Below are positions 23,353 to 31,961 of a DNA stretch of 50,871 nt, in pieces. The stretch is from assembly GCF_000280905.1 (NCBI RefSeq), contig NZ_ALAP01000060.1, positions 1-50,871 on the forward strand, read 5' to 3'. The stretch comes from Streptomyces sp. AA1529. GTDB taxonomy: Bacteria; Actinomycetota; Actinomycetes; Streptomycetales; Streptomycetaceae. Made by a program: the position numbers and the translations under genes. Position 1 is the first letter of the stretch. Each line of letters starts with the position of its first letter. A model generated the notes under the pieces. The model ran no database searches. It was not told where the DNA came from and saw only the letters and a program-made list of their open reading frames with translations.

Positions 23353-26300
23353 GTGAACCGGAGCGACAGCGGTCGGAGGCGGTGGCTCGGTCGACGCAAG
23401 GACCGGCCCGAGTCCTCTCGGCCCGCCGTACCGGCACCGGAGACCGCCGGGTCGCCACCGGCCTCCGCCGAGCAGGCACCCGGCTCCGGGGAACGGCTGC
23501 TCGTGGAGGAGTACGACGGGCTGCGGCTGCTGCGCACGCTCTCGGACGACTCCCTCGGCGACACCGACATCTCCGATCTCGCCCGTGCCTTCTCCGCCGA
23601 CCGCTCGACGGTGACGGTCATGACCGGGGCCGACGCGGCGCGTTCGGCCGAGCTGTGGACCCGGCTCGGTGCGCTGCTCGACGAACTGCGCGCGGACGGA
23701 GTCCGCGCGGTGCGTCTCGTCATGACGGCCGCCGGGGACGACCGGCCCGGCGCGCCCGCACTCGGCCGCCGGATCGCGGACTCCTGGGATCTCGACGTCA
23801 TCGCCCCCGACGGGCTCTCCCTCGTGGTGCCCGGCGGCGGACTGTTCGTCCCCGCCCGGCACCCGGGTGCCGGCCAGGACGCCGGGAGCGGCGTGGAACG
23901 CGGCAACTGGTGGCGCTTCCCGCCCCGCGCCGAGCCCCGGCTCGTCGGTGCCCGGCAACCCGCCCCGGCCTGGCAGCAGTCCGTGGACGCGCTGCCCGCC
24001 CGGATCGCGGGCGGATGCGCCGTCGACCGCATCCCCGCCGGCGTGCTCGCCCGCCCGGCGGACGCCGCCCCGCCCCGACTCGGCGACCTGTGCTACGCGG
24101 TGCCCGCCGACCCGCACGGACCCACCGTGCTGCTCGGCGCCTCGGACGCCGGCGAGGTCCCGGCGGACAGCGTCCTGGAACTCCTCGCGGCCCTGCCCGA
24201 GCCGGTGCGCCGGCAGGTGCGGCTGGCCCCGGGCGGTCCCCGCGACATCCTGCCCACCGCTCAGGCGGTCTCCGACGCGCTGGGTACCGAACTCGTCGTC
24301 TACACTGGGATGCCGCTACTGGCCCCCGGGAACACCGGCGGCCCGGCGAGCCTGCGCTCGGTGCTGGTCGGAGCGGACGGGGCACCTCGCTGGCAGGCGT
24401 TCCTGGACGCGGTGATGTGCCTTCCCGCCGAGCCGAACGCACCGCCGCGGATGCCGCGCCCGCTGCGCTGGAGCCAGTTCGTCGCGAACCGGACCACCGT
24501 GGACCGGGCCCTGGCCGAACACGGCGTCGTCCGCCTCTCCGACCGCTGGCGGGCCACCGTCTCCCGGGCGGGTGTGTACGTCTCCGACATCACGGAGGCA
24601 CAGCCCCCGGCGGCCACCAGGCCCACCGAGGCGGACGGCCCGTCGATCGAGGTGGGCCGCCCCGGCCAGGTCCTCGAAGGAACCCTGCCCGCCGCACTGG
24701 CCACGCTGCTCGCCGGACTCGACCCGGATGTCCGCGGCCGGGCGCGGCTGCTGGTGCACGGAACGAGCCAGGACGGCGGCCGTGAACTGCGCCGGACAGC
24801 CGCCGAACACGGCTTGAGGTCCATACGTCTCCAGCCCTCGAAGCCCGCCCCTGCGGCCGGCCGCGGGGCCGCATCCGCGAACGGGCCGGCGAACGGATCC
24901 GCGCGGTCCGCCGCGCGCGCCGCGAAGCCCGAGGCCGTGCAGCCGGGAGGCCGGCCGCAGCCGCCGATGCCGCAGACGCCCCCGGACCGTCCCGCGCCCG
25001 CCGCCTCGTCGACGGCGGCCGCCCGCCCGGCGGCGAACCCGTCGGGGGAGGAGGCACCGGAGTTCCCCCCTCCGCCCGGCTTCCGGGCGGGGGTGCGCAC
25101 CACCTCGGCACCCGCCCCGCGTCCTTCCGACGCCGAACGGAGTGCTGCCTCCGCGCCGCGGGAGGCCGCCGCAGAGGTGCCGGAGCAGCTCGCCGCCGCC
25201 GAGGTACCGGAGCGGTCCGCACGCCCGGCCGGCGCGGAGCCGGTCTCCGGCAGCGCGCCCTCCTCCGGCGGCGCGTCGCCCGTCGCGCCGTTCCCGCCCA
25301 TGCCCGCCGCCCCGCCGACGACCGCGCCCGGCCCCGGCCCGGCGTCCCCGCCCGGGGCCCCGGACGACTCGACCGCGCCCGCGGCCGGATCCGTGGTGCG
25401 TCCGGAACCGAGCCGGCAGCCCGAACCGGCGGGACCCCCGGCCGCCGAGGACAGCGGTCCGGGCGCGGCCGTCCGCCCCTCGCGGAAGTCACAGGACTCC
25501 CGCGAGGCCGACCCCGTCACGGCGGGCCGCAGTGCCCCGGGTGCCCGCCCGGCGGGCGTCCGGCCCGAGGCCGCGCCCGATGCCCCGGCCCGTCCCGGGC
25601 CCCCGCCCCCGCCACCGGTCCACGGGCACCCGGCCCCCGCGCCGGAGAGCTCGGCGCCCGAGGGACGGGAAGGGGTCACCCTGCCGTCCGCGGAGTCCCC
25701 GGAGGCCGGGAAGGCCGAGGACCCCGCGGAGCCCGCGGCGGTCCCCACGCCCGCACCGGTCTCGACGCAGGCGGGGCCCGAAGGAGCCTCGCCGACCGAG
25801 GAATCCGCGAACCCCGCGAACCCCGAGTACCGCGAGGACCCCGCGGAGCCCGCGCCCTCCGCACAGCGCGCCCCCGCCTCCTCGGACACCCCAGCCTCCT
25901 CGGACAGCGCCGCCTCCTCGGACAGCGCGGCCTCCTCGGACAGCGGTGACGGCCCCGCACCCGCTCCCGCGGGCCCGCTCCCGCCGGTTCCCTTCCTGCC
26001 CGGGCACGCCAGCACCCCCGGGGAACGGGCCGCCGTCCGGCGCCTGGCGGAGGCCTCGTGGGAGCGGCACGCCTCCGCGGTCACCCGAGCGCTGACCCGG
26101 ATGCCCGCGCTGCGCGGGCCGCAGCAGGAGGACGTGGTCGACGACCTGATCGCGCTGCACGCCTACCTCAACTCCACCGAAGGCCCGCTGTCCCACGAGG
26201 AACTGGACCGGGGCCTGCGGGCGGGGGATCAGCGGATGCTGTCCTATGCGGCGTGCGTCGCCTCCGCACTGCGGCGGCTCCCCTCGCACCGGGGGCTCGC

Positions 26301-26772
26301 CTTCCGCGGCACCGACACCGCCGACGCGGGGCTCGTGCCCGGGAACCTGCTGCGGGACCCCGGCCCGGTCGGTGCCCTGCCGCTGGGGACCGGCGCTCCG
26401 CGCCCGGGGGGACCGCAGTACGCGATCTGGTCGGCCACCGGGCGCCGGGTGCGCGAGCTGACCGGGGGCCGGGCCGGTTCCCGCAGGCGTGACGAGGTGG
26501 TCTTCGCCCCCGGCTCCCTGCTGCGGGTGCTGGAGGTGCGCGCCCAGCAGGGCGCCCCGCTGGTGCTGCTGCGCGAAGTGCCGGTCTCCTCGGCTCCCGG
26601 CTCTGCCGGAAGCCTCCGGCAGAGCACCGAACTCGACGACCAGGACCGGGCCGCGCTGGAGCGGCTGGACCAGGCGCTGCGCCGGCATCCGCTGGCCCCG
26701 GGGCCCTTCCAGTGGCCGGGGTTGTGCGCCGGGGCGCTGGGACGGAACGGGGACGCGTACGACGGCTCCTGA
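23353..26772 (+). CDS. Large Pro/Ala-rich protein with C-terminal ADP-ribosyltransferase-like domain
   Basis: 1,139 residues from a GTG preceded by AGGAG. Residues ~80-490 hold three alpha/beta units: VRLVMTAAG at about 119, VRLAPGG...VVYTG at about 289, and ARLLVHGTS at about 464. They resemble the flanking units of the giant protein's modules. Residues ~495-875 are a disordered Pro/Ala/Ser/Glu linker with short repeats such as ASSDSA. Residues ~885-1139 have an ART pattern: Arg985 (LAFRGT), Ser1027-Ala-Thr, and Glu1048 in DEVVFAPGS. The first acid of the usual Glu-x-Glu is Arg1046, so arginine-specific transfer is doubtful. No signal peptide or membrane segment is seen. It is probably another effector or accessory of the same secretion locus. 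Its stop overlaps a possible upstream ATG of the next gene. Confidence 0.65.
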   Translation: MNRSDSGRRRWLGRRKDRPESSRPAVPAPETAGSPPASAEQAPGSGERLLVEEYDGLRLLRTLSDDSLGDTDISDLARAFSADRSTVTVMTGADAARSAELWTRLGALLDELRADGVRAVRLVMTAAGDDRPGAPALGRRIADSWDLDVIAPDGLSLVVPGGGLFVPARHPGAGQDAGSGVERGNWWRFPPRAEPRLVGARQPAPAWQQSVDALPARIAGGCAVDRIPAGVLARPADAAPPRLGDLCYAVPADPHGPTVLLGASDAGEVPADSVLELLAALPEPVRRQVRLAPGGPRDILPTAQAVSDALGTELVVYTGMPLLAPGNTGGPASLRSVLVGADGAPRWQAFLDAVMCLPAEPNAPPRMPRPLRWSQFVANRTTVDRALAEHGVVRLSDRWRATVSRAGVYVSDITEAQPPAATRPTEADGPSIEVGRPGQVLEGTLPAALATLLAGLDPDVRGRARLLVHGTSQDGGRELRRTAAEHGLRSIRLQPSKPAPAAGRGAASANGPANGSARSAARAAKPEAVQPGGRPQPPMPQTPPDRPAPAASSTAAARPAANPSGEEAPEFPPPPGFRAGVRTTSAPAPRPSDAERSAASAPREAAAEVPEQLAAAEVPERSARPAGAEPVSGSAPSSGGASPVAPFPPMPAAPPTTAPGPGPASPPGAPDDSTAPAAGSVVRPEPSRQPEPAGPPAAEDSGPGAAVRPSRKSQDSREADPVTAGRSAPGARPAGVRPEAAPDAPARPGPPPPPPVHGHPAPAPESSAPEGREGVTLPSAESPEAGKAEDPAEPAAVPTPAPVSTQAGPEGASPTEESANPANPEYREDPAEPAPSAQRAPASSDTPASSDSAASSDSAASSDSGDGPAPAPAGPLPPVPFLPGHASTPGERAAVRRLAEASWERHASAVTRALTRMPALRGPQQEDVVDDLIALHAYLNSTEGPLSHEELDRGLRAGDQRMLSYAACVASALRRLPSHRGLAFRGTDTADAGLVPGNLLRDPGPVGALPLGTGAPRPGGPQYAIWSATGRRVRELTGGRAGSRRRDEVVFAPGSLLRVLEVRAQQGAPLVLLREVPVSSAPGSAGSLRQSTELDDQDRAALERLDQALRRHPLAPGPFQWPGLCAGALGRNGDAYDGS

Positions 26773-26813
26773 TGACCATCGACCGATCCGATCAGCGTGA
26801 AAGGGAGACAACG

Positions 26814-28286
26814 ATGTCCGACAAAGAGCCACCCGGCTCCAGGGAACCGGTGGTGCGGCGTGCCGTGCCACTGCCCGGAGCCGCCGGCACCCCCGAGCCG
26901 GACGAGTTGCGCGCGAAGGGGGAGGAGCCGAGCCGGCCGGTCGGCGCTGCCACCACGGGAGGGGACCCGGCGGCGCCTCCCGAGCCGCCGGAGTCCTTCG
27001 CACCGGCCTCGGACACGTCGTCCGGTGCTCCGGAGTCCCGGCCGGTGTCCTCGTCCGGACCCGCCGCCGGTGAGCCGGACGCTCCGGAAGCCGAAACGTC
27101 GCCCGGACCGGACGCGGCCTCCGGAGCCGCCGGGCCCGAGGGCTCCGCGTCGCCGGAGCCGGAGCGGGAATCGGGGAACGGCCCGGAGAACGGCGGCGAG
27201 GCGAACCCGGCCGCGGACCCCGCTTCTTCGGCTTCGGACAGCTCGTCGGAGACCGCCGCGGATCCCGCGGCGGTCCGGGCCCCGACGGCGACGACCACCG
27301 AGGGGTCCGCGGCCTCCGCCGCTTCCGGGCCTCCGAGCGGGGGCGCCACCGGCCTCACCGCCGTGGCCACCTCCGGCGGCAACCCGCCGTCCGCGAGCAC
27401 CGCGACGGACGCCGCCGGGGATCCGCCCTCCGGCAAGCCCACCAAGGCGCTGCGGGCCGCGGCCGCCATCGGCGGTGTGCTGCTGATAGCCGTGCCGTTG
27501 ATGGCTCTCGGCGCGAACGACGATGACGACGAGAAGAAGAACGCGGCGGCCGATTCCGGTGTGACCCTCCCGGGGGACGCCGACGAGGACGCCCCCGGTT
27601 CCTACCAGGGCCGGTCGCCGTCACCAAAGGCGGAGAAGGACAAGAAGGACAAGGAGGAGAAGAAGGAGGACAAGGACGAGGATGAGGCGTCCGGGTCGGA
27701 CACCGACGCCGAGTCGGCGTCCGACGAGAAGAAGGACGAGAAGGACTCCGACGAGGACTCCGACAAGGACGAGAAGAAGACCAGCTCGCTCTATCGGGCC
27801 CACGGCCCGGGGCTGTTCAAGAAGAAGCAGATCCGGAACGTCATGACCGGGCAGTGCGCCGACATCTCGGGTTTCGGCAAGGGCAAGTCCGGCGGCAAGC
27901 TCATGCAGTTCCCCTGCGCCCGGGACCGCAGTTCCGACAACCAGGTCTGGGACTTCGTGGTCAAGCAGAAGGGCAAGGGGCCCGGTGGCCGCAATCTCTA
28001 TGTGATCAAGAACGTCAAGGACGACCTCTGCCTGGACCTGCCGGGAGAGGGTGCGGTCCCCGGGGCGACCGGCGTCGTGCAGTACAAGTGCGTCAAGAAT
28101 GCCGACGACAACCAGCGGTGGTGGCTGCAGGGGCGGGGCAACGGCAAGTACTGGATCCGCAACTACAAGAGCCGCAACATGTGCCTGGACGTGTGGGGCA
28201 AGACCTTCGGAGCCGGTAAGGACGCCGCGCGCCTGGGCGTCGCCAACTGCTACCCGAAGGACGACCACGAGTGGCGGTTCACCTGA
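26814..28286 (+). CDS. Membrane-anchored RICIN-type lectin protein
   Basis: About 490 residues from the ATG that follows AGGGAG; a longer in-frame start at 26,772 overlaps the preceding stop and would add 14 residues. The N-terminal ~205 residues are Pro/Glu/Ser-rich and disordered. One transmembrane helix follows at about 210-235 (GGVLLIAVPLMAL). A highly charged Lys/Glu/Asp linker then leads to a C-terminal ~150-residue beta-trefoil with three spaced QxW-like motifs (QVW, QRW, HEW) and paired Cys. N-in/C-out topology would display the lectin outside, where it could bind cell-surface glycans. It is likely co-transcribed with the ART-like gene and ends before a strong hairpin. Confidence 0.75.
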   Translation: MSDKEPPGSREPVVRRAVPLPGAAGTPEPDELRAKGEEPSRPVGAATTGGDPAAPPEPPESFAPASDTSSGAPESRPVSSSGPAAGEPDAPEAETSPGPDAASGAAGPEGSASPEPERESGNGPENGGEANPAADPASSASDSSSETAADPAAVRAPTATTTEGSAASAASGPPSGGATGLTAVATSGGNPPSASTATDAAGDPPSGKPTKALRAAAAIGGVLLIAVPLMALGANDDDDEKKNAAADSGVTLPGDADEDAPGSYQGRSPSPKAEKDKKDKEEKKEDKDEDEASGSDTDAESASDEKKDEKDSDEDSDKDEKKTSSLYRAHGPGLFKKKQIRNVMTGQCADISGFGKGKSGGKLMQFPCARDRSSDNQVWDFVVKQKGKGPGGRNLYVIKNVKDDLCLDLPGEGAVPGATGVVQYKCVKNADDNQRWWLQGRGNGKYWIRNYKSRNMCLDVWGKTFGAGKDAARLGVANCYPKDDHEWRFT

Positions 28287-28356
28287 CAGGCGGCCGGGGA
28301 CTCGCCCCGTGACTCCCCGGCCCCGCTCGTCCTGCTGACAACACGTCGGCGGCAAC

Positions 28357-28388
28357 AGGCCTCCGCGGCGCCCGCGCCGCGGAGGCCT
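28357..28388 (+). terminator. Strong hairpin terminator after the toxin locus
   Basis: Arms AGGCCTCCGCGGCGC and GCGCCGCGGAGGCCT pair perfectly over 15 bp around a two-base centre; in practice that is a 14-bp stem with a 4-nt loop. It lies 70 bases after the RICIN gene stop. Confidence 0.8.
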
Positions 28389-28462
28389 CAGCACGAGTGT
28401 GAGATCACCCCGGCGGGCGCCGCGCGGAGCGGTGGTGCTGAACTCCTGGACACCCGGCATCC

Positions 28463-28751
28463 CGGTGCACCGCATCGGCTCCGTACCGCTGCCGGCCGCG
28501 CCCGGTTTCCCGGACCTGCTGCACCGTGCCCACGTGGCGGAACCGCCGTGTCTCCCGGAGCGGCCGCCGCGGGCGGTGGACCACACGGGCGGCCCACCGC
28601 ACGACACCCGGATGCCACATTCGACGCGACTGTTCCCACGGCAGCGCACAAGGTCATCGGTAGGTGTCCCGGCCGCCCGGTCGGCGGCTCCCGTGGCACT
28701 GCGGAGTGGCACGACACCGCGCGGTGCACCGGGCACTGCGCGGTGCACCGG
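28463..28751. promoter_or_regulatory. Three copies of the palindrome CGGTGCACCG
   Basis: The perfect 10-bp palindrome occurs at 28,463-28,472, 28,722-28,731 and 28,741-28,750. The last two lie within a 14-bp direct repeat (28,719-28,732 and 28,738-28,751) with a 19-bp period, so both face the same side of the helix. It may be an operator for the SRPBCC gene downstream. Confidence 0.4.
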
Positions 28752-28779
28752 AACCGCTGCTCCTGCGAGGAGGGAGCCC

Positions 28780-28842
28780 ATGCCGGACCTGACCGACGGC
28801 GGTGGCCGGGGAACCGCACCGCCCGCGGCGAAGCCGTTCTGA
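28780..28842 (+). CDS. Possible 20-residue leader peptide
   Basis: An ATG with a strong GAGGAGGGAG site opens a 20-codon frame (begins MPDLTDGGG) that stops 14 bases before the GTG of the SRPBCC gene. It could be a translated leader or an upstream exon-like remnant of a longer N-terminus. Evidence is limited to the RBS. Confidence 0.25.
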   Translation: MPDLTDGGGRGTAPPAAKPF

Positions 28843-28856
28843 GGAGCCTGGTCGGA

Positions 28857-29318
28857 GTGTCACGGAACCGCCGCCTGATCATGAGCACACCGCCCGAGGT
28901 CTGGAGCCTGCTGTCCGACGGGCACCGGTACGGCGAGTGGGTCACCGGAACCCAGCGCGTCCTCGCCGCGGACCCGCACTGGCCCCGGGTCGGCGCCCGG
29001 CTCCGCGTCCGCGTCGGCGCCGGTTCCCTGACCCTCGACGACACCTGCGTCGTCCGCATCTGCGAACCCGAGCGCCGCCTGGAACTGGAGGCCAGGGCCG
29101 AACCCTTCGGTGCCGCCCGCATCGCCATCGAGCTGATCCCCTGGGGCGAGCACACCCTCGTCGTCCTGGAATGGCATCCGCTGCGCGGTCCGGGTACGCG
29201 GATGCACGGGCTTCCCGTCGACTATGTCGTCGCGGTCCGCAACGGCATGATGCTCACCAAGCTGGCCCGCATCGCCGCACGCGAACGCGACCGCGAAGGC
29301 GGCAGCGGCCCGCCCTGA
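28857..29318 (+). CDS. SRPBCC-family (START/polyketide-cyclase-like) protein
   Basis: 153 residues from a GTG with GAGGAG upstream. The frame is open further upstream, but the conserved family pattern begins just after this start with RRLIMSTPPEVWSLLSDG and YGEWVTGT, the usual opening of the helix-grip fold. A beta-rich middle (LRVRVGAGSLTLDD) and a C-terminal amphipathic helix follow. Such proteins bind hydrophobic ligands or catalyse cyclisation or dehydration; nothing here fixes the ligand. It converges on the methyltransferase gene with 63 bases between the stops. Confidence 0.75.
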   Translation: MSRNRRLIMSTPPEVWSLLSDGHRYGEWVTGTQRVLAADPHWPRVGARLRVRVGAGSLTLDDTCVVRICEPERRLELEARAEPFGAARIAIELIPWGEHTLVVLEWHPLRGPGTRMHGLPVDYVVAVRNGMMLTKLARIAARERDREGGSGPP

Positions 29319-29381
29319 CGTGAGCGGCGCGGCCCCGCGGGCGACAGGCGGAGGGCAGCCCGGCGGCGCCACCGGCGTCCG

Positions 29382-30509
29382 CTACCCGTCGGCGCCCGGC
29401 TCCGGGGCCGCGAACAGCACCGCGTGATGCGCGAGCCCCGGGAGTGCGACGACGGACGTCAGCCGCAGCCCGCTGCGGGCGAAGAGCTCCTCGTGTTCGG
29501 CCAGGGTCCGCTCCCGGCCGGGTGTGAGCACCATCATCTCGACATCGCTCATCGCCACCATCAGCGCGTCCCGCGCGGACCCGATCTCCTCCGCTGTGGG
29601 CATGAGGAGCGTGGGCACCAGCACGCTGCCGCCGGACCCCGCCACAGCGTCGGAGCAGTGGCGCAGCACCCGGACGCAGTCCTCGTCGTCCCAGTCGTGC
29701 AGAACGTTCTTCAGGACGTAGAGGTCCCCGCCCGCGGGCACGGAGGTGAAGAAGTCGCCCTCCACCAGCGCGCAGCGGCCGGCCACTCCGGCCCCGGTCA
29801 GGGTGTGCTCCGCCGCGCGGAGCGCCGTCGGGCGCTCGTACAGGGTGCCCTCCAGCGCCGGATGCGCGTGGAGGAGCGCGGCGAGCAGCGCACCGTCCCC
29901 GCCTCCCACGTCCACGACGTGGCGGAATCCACCGACGTCGCAGTGGTCGACGATCGCCGGGATCATCACCGAGGTGGAGAGGGCCATGCCCGCGGTGAAA
30001 CGGTCACCGAGGCGGGCATCCTCCTCGCAGGCCAGGAAGAAGGACGTGCCGTGCACCTGGTCGAAGGCCGGTGCTCCGCCGCGTACGGCATCCTCCAGGG
30101 CGCCGAACGCCTCCCAGACGGCCGGATCGCCGTACAGCTCGACGATGGTGCGCGAGGGCCGTCCCGCGCGGAACTCCTCGCCCAGCGGCGTCAGGTGGTG
30201 GACGCCGTCGGAGACGGACAGCAGTCCGAGCGCCGCGGCGGCGCGCAGCAGCCTGGCCAGCCGGCCCGGGTCGGCTCCGCACTCCCGTGCCAGCTCCGTC
30301 GCCGTCGCGGGCCGGCCGGCCAGGCGGTCCGGTACGCCGAGCCGCGCCATCGTCCCGGTCACCTGGGCCAGCGCGAAACCCATCACGAGGGACATCCGGG
30401 TACTGTCCACCGAATCGTCGGCGGTCTCGCCGGTCTCGGCTCTTCCGGCAATTCCGGTTTTCCCGGCGTTTCCCGCGTTCCCGGGGCCGTCCGGAGTGGT
30501 GGAGGTCAT
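29382..30509 (-). CDS. SAM-dependent O-methyltransferase (plant-type, HTH dimerisation domain)
   Basis: 375 residues. The start ATG overlaps the stop of the preceding gene by four bases and follows GAGG. A Gly/Thr-rich N-terminal tail precedes a winged-helix dimerisation domain (LARECGADPGRLARLLRAAA). The Rossmann domain carries motif I VDVGGGDGALLAALL, the acidic loop LYERPTAL, and VLKNVLHDWDDEDC, where His is the usual catalytic base of type 2 O-methyltransferases. The substrate is unknown. As the last gene of the operon it would tailor the product, here possibly a peptide. Cypemycin's N-methyltransferase CypM belongs to a different methyltransferase family. Confidence 0.85.
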   Translation of the reverse strand: MTSTTPDGPGNAGNAGKTGIAGRAETGETADDSVDSTRMSLVMGFALAQVTGTMARLGVPDRLAGRPATATELARECGADPGRLARLLRAAAALGLLSVSDGVHHLTPLGEEFRAGRPSRTIVELYGDPAVWEAFGALEDAVRGGAPAFDQVHGTSFFLACEEDARLGDRFTAGMALSTSVMIPAIVDHCDVGGFRHVVDVGGGDGALLAALLHAHPALEGTLYERPTALRAAEHTLTGAGVAGRCALVEGDFFTSVPAGGDLYVLKNVLHDWDDEDCVRVLRHCSDAVAGSGGSVLVPTLLMPTAEEIGSARDALMVAMSDVEMMVLTPGRERTLAEHEELFARSGLRLTSVVALPGLAHHAVLFAAPEPGADG

Positions 30510-31108
30510 GCGGTTCCTCGGGGAGACGGGGCCGGGTGGCCGTCGGACCGGTGGTCGTGCTCCAGTTCGTGGAAGGCCGAGGTGAAGACGGCCCGCGGCG
30601 CCTCGGTCTGCTCCCGGCCCGCGGACGTCACCAGCATGAACTGCACCTTCCGCGCGTCCGGCGGGTGCGGACACCGGTGCGTGACGAAGTTGAGCAGGCT
30701 CAGGTACGGCAGGGCGAGCTGCAGATGTTCGATCCGCCGCTCCGTGCGGACGATCCGGCTCAGTTCGGCCGCGACGTCGAAGAGCACCTTCTCCTTGCGC
30801 CGCACGGGGTGCCAGAGCATCTGGCGGAGTGTGCGCGCCTCGACGACGCCCTCCTCCGCCCAGTCGGTGACCGTGCCGTCCGCGAGTTGCTCGCGCAGCA
30901 GCAGATGGGTGTCGTCGATACCCGGGTGCGGGGCGAAGAACGTGGACACCGGGAGGAGGACGTTCACCGGGTCGACCGCCGTCAGCCTCCGGGGGCGCTT
31001 CTTGAACTGCTGTGCGACGGTGAGCGAGAACCAGCCCGTCAGCAGTCCGCGCAGCGCCCAGCGGGCCGCGGGCCCGGCGCCGCGGGCGACCGTGTCAGTC
31101 GCGGACAT
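30506..31108 (-). CDS. Conserved membrane-anchored protein of unknown function, HTTM-associated
   Basis: 200 residues. An N-terminal segment (about 15-35) is hydrophobic enough to be a membrane anchor. The middle contains LLPVSTFFAPHPGIDD followed by HLLLREQLADG, and the C-terminal part has RRIEHLQLALPYLSLLNFV and a single HRCPHPP. I do not recognise a named domain. It overlaps the hydrolase gene upstream by 14 bases and the methyltransferase downstream by four, so it is translationally coupled in this operon. In a linaridin reading it would occupy the place of the small LinL-type partner; that is only positional. Confidence 0.65.
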   Translation of the reverse strand: MSATDTVARGAGPAARWALRGLLTGWFSLTVAQQFKKRPRRLTAVDPVNVLLPVSTFFAPHPGIDDTHLLLREQLADGTVTDWAEEGVVEARTLRQMLWHPVRRKEKVLFDVAAELSRIVRTERRIEHLQLALPYLSLLNFVTHRCPHPPDARKVQFMLVTSAGREQTEAPRAVFTSAFHELEHDHRSDGHPAPSPRGTA

Positions 31109-31961
31109 GTACGCCCTCCTTCTCCCGAGCCCAGGCCAGGGCCTGGACGATCTCGCCCGCGTGCTCGGCGGACATCACCAGGGACTCGTGCGTCGCGTCC
31201 TCCACCAGGCGGTGCCGGGAGACGGGCGACAGCCCCGCCAGGTCCCGCTGGAGGTCCAGGTGCACGGGGTCGGTGCGGGAGGTGCGGCCGGCCGTCAGCA
31301 CCGACACCGGCCGGGTCCCGGCCTCCGTCAGCCGTCCGGCGTCCGTGGCCCAGGAACCCAGCCACCGGCCGATCTCACGGCGGGCCGCCAGCCACATCCC
31401 GGGGTCCTCCAGGCAGGTCCTCGTCGGCCCCACGAGGTGCTCGGGCAGCGTGTCGAAGGGGCTGTCGCGGCTCTGCCTGCCGCGCACCGGCGTGAGCGCG
31501 GTGCGCAGCCATGTGGTGGTCATCTGCTGGCGGACGACGGGCGTGGTGCGGCGTTGCCGCGGGGAACGTTCGAGCTGCTGGGGGTGTGAGGAGTCGACGA
31601 ACACCAGCCCGTGCGTCTCGTCCGGGTGGCGCGCGGCGAAGCTGCGGATCAGCAGGCCGCCCACCGAGTGGCCGACCAGGAGGAACGGTGGGCGTGCGGA
31701 CACCGCGTGGAGCAGTTCGCGCAGATCCGCGGCGCTCCGCGCGGCGTCGCGCGGCCCGCCCGTGGACGGTGACCATCCGGTGCCCGGCCGGTCGTAGGCC
31801 ACGTACGGGACGTGCTCGGGGAGCTGCCGCAGCACCCAGCCCCATTCCGTCGACGGGCAGGCCATGCCGTTCTCGAACACCACGGTGGGTCCGTCGCCGC
31901 GCGTACGGTCCAGTACGTGCACGGAGCGCGCGGAGAGGCGCACCAGGCGCCCGGGGGACAC
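31095..31961 (-). CDS. Alpha/beta hydrolase, probably the C-terminal half of an HTTM-hydrolase fusion
   Basis: 288 residues if started at the GTG, but no RBS precedes it. It shows the alpha/beta hydrolase pattern: VVFENGMACPSTEWGW for the oxyanion region, YDRPGTGWS, the nucleophile elbow GHSVGG, VFVDSSHP, and ATHESLV with the likely catalytic His. Many relatives begin with a membrane helix and a basic RRDRRR-type segment before PGRLV. Here that segment (AGALHRRNRRRRTVR) exists, but in the frame of the HTTM gene immediately upstream. This suggests a frameshift at about 31,955-31,970 or a start by coupling. It probably acts at the membrane on the operon's peptide product. Confidence 0.75.
   Translation of the reverse strand: MSPGRLVRLSARSVHVLDRTRGDGPTVVFENGMACPSTEWGWVLRQLPEHVPYVAYDRPGTGWSPSTGGPRDAARSAADLRELLHAVSARPPFLLVGHSVGGLLIRSFAARHPDETHGLVFVDSSHPQQLERSPRQRRTTPVVRQQMTTTWLRTALTPVRGRQSRDSPFDTLPEHLVGPTRTCLEDPGMWLAARREIGRWLGSWATDAGRLTEAGTRPVSVLTAGRTSRTDPVHLDLQRDLAGLSPVSRHRLVEDATHESLVMSAEHAGEIVQALAWAREKEGVHVRD

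Larger units (their letters stand above)
28287..28779. other. Intergenic region, likely boundary of the toxin locus
   Basis: About 490 bases without a supported gene. It holds the terminator hairpin at its left end and three copies of a 10-bp palindrome (listed separately). The open frames through it look like chance frames of GC-rich DNA. Confidence 0.55.

Noticed and set aside
22221..24785. Plus-strand open frame bridging the SseB-like and ART-like genes
   Set aside because: It is out of frame with both supported genes, Arg/Gly-rich and runs straight through a terminator hairpin.
29424..31589. Plus-strand open frame over the methyltransferase and hydrolase genes
   Set aside because: It mirrors genes with clear catalytic motifs on the minus strand and has no motif of its own.
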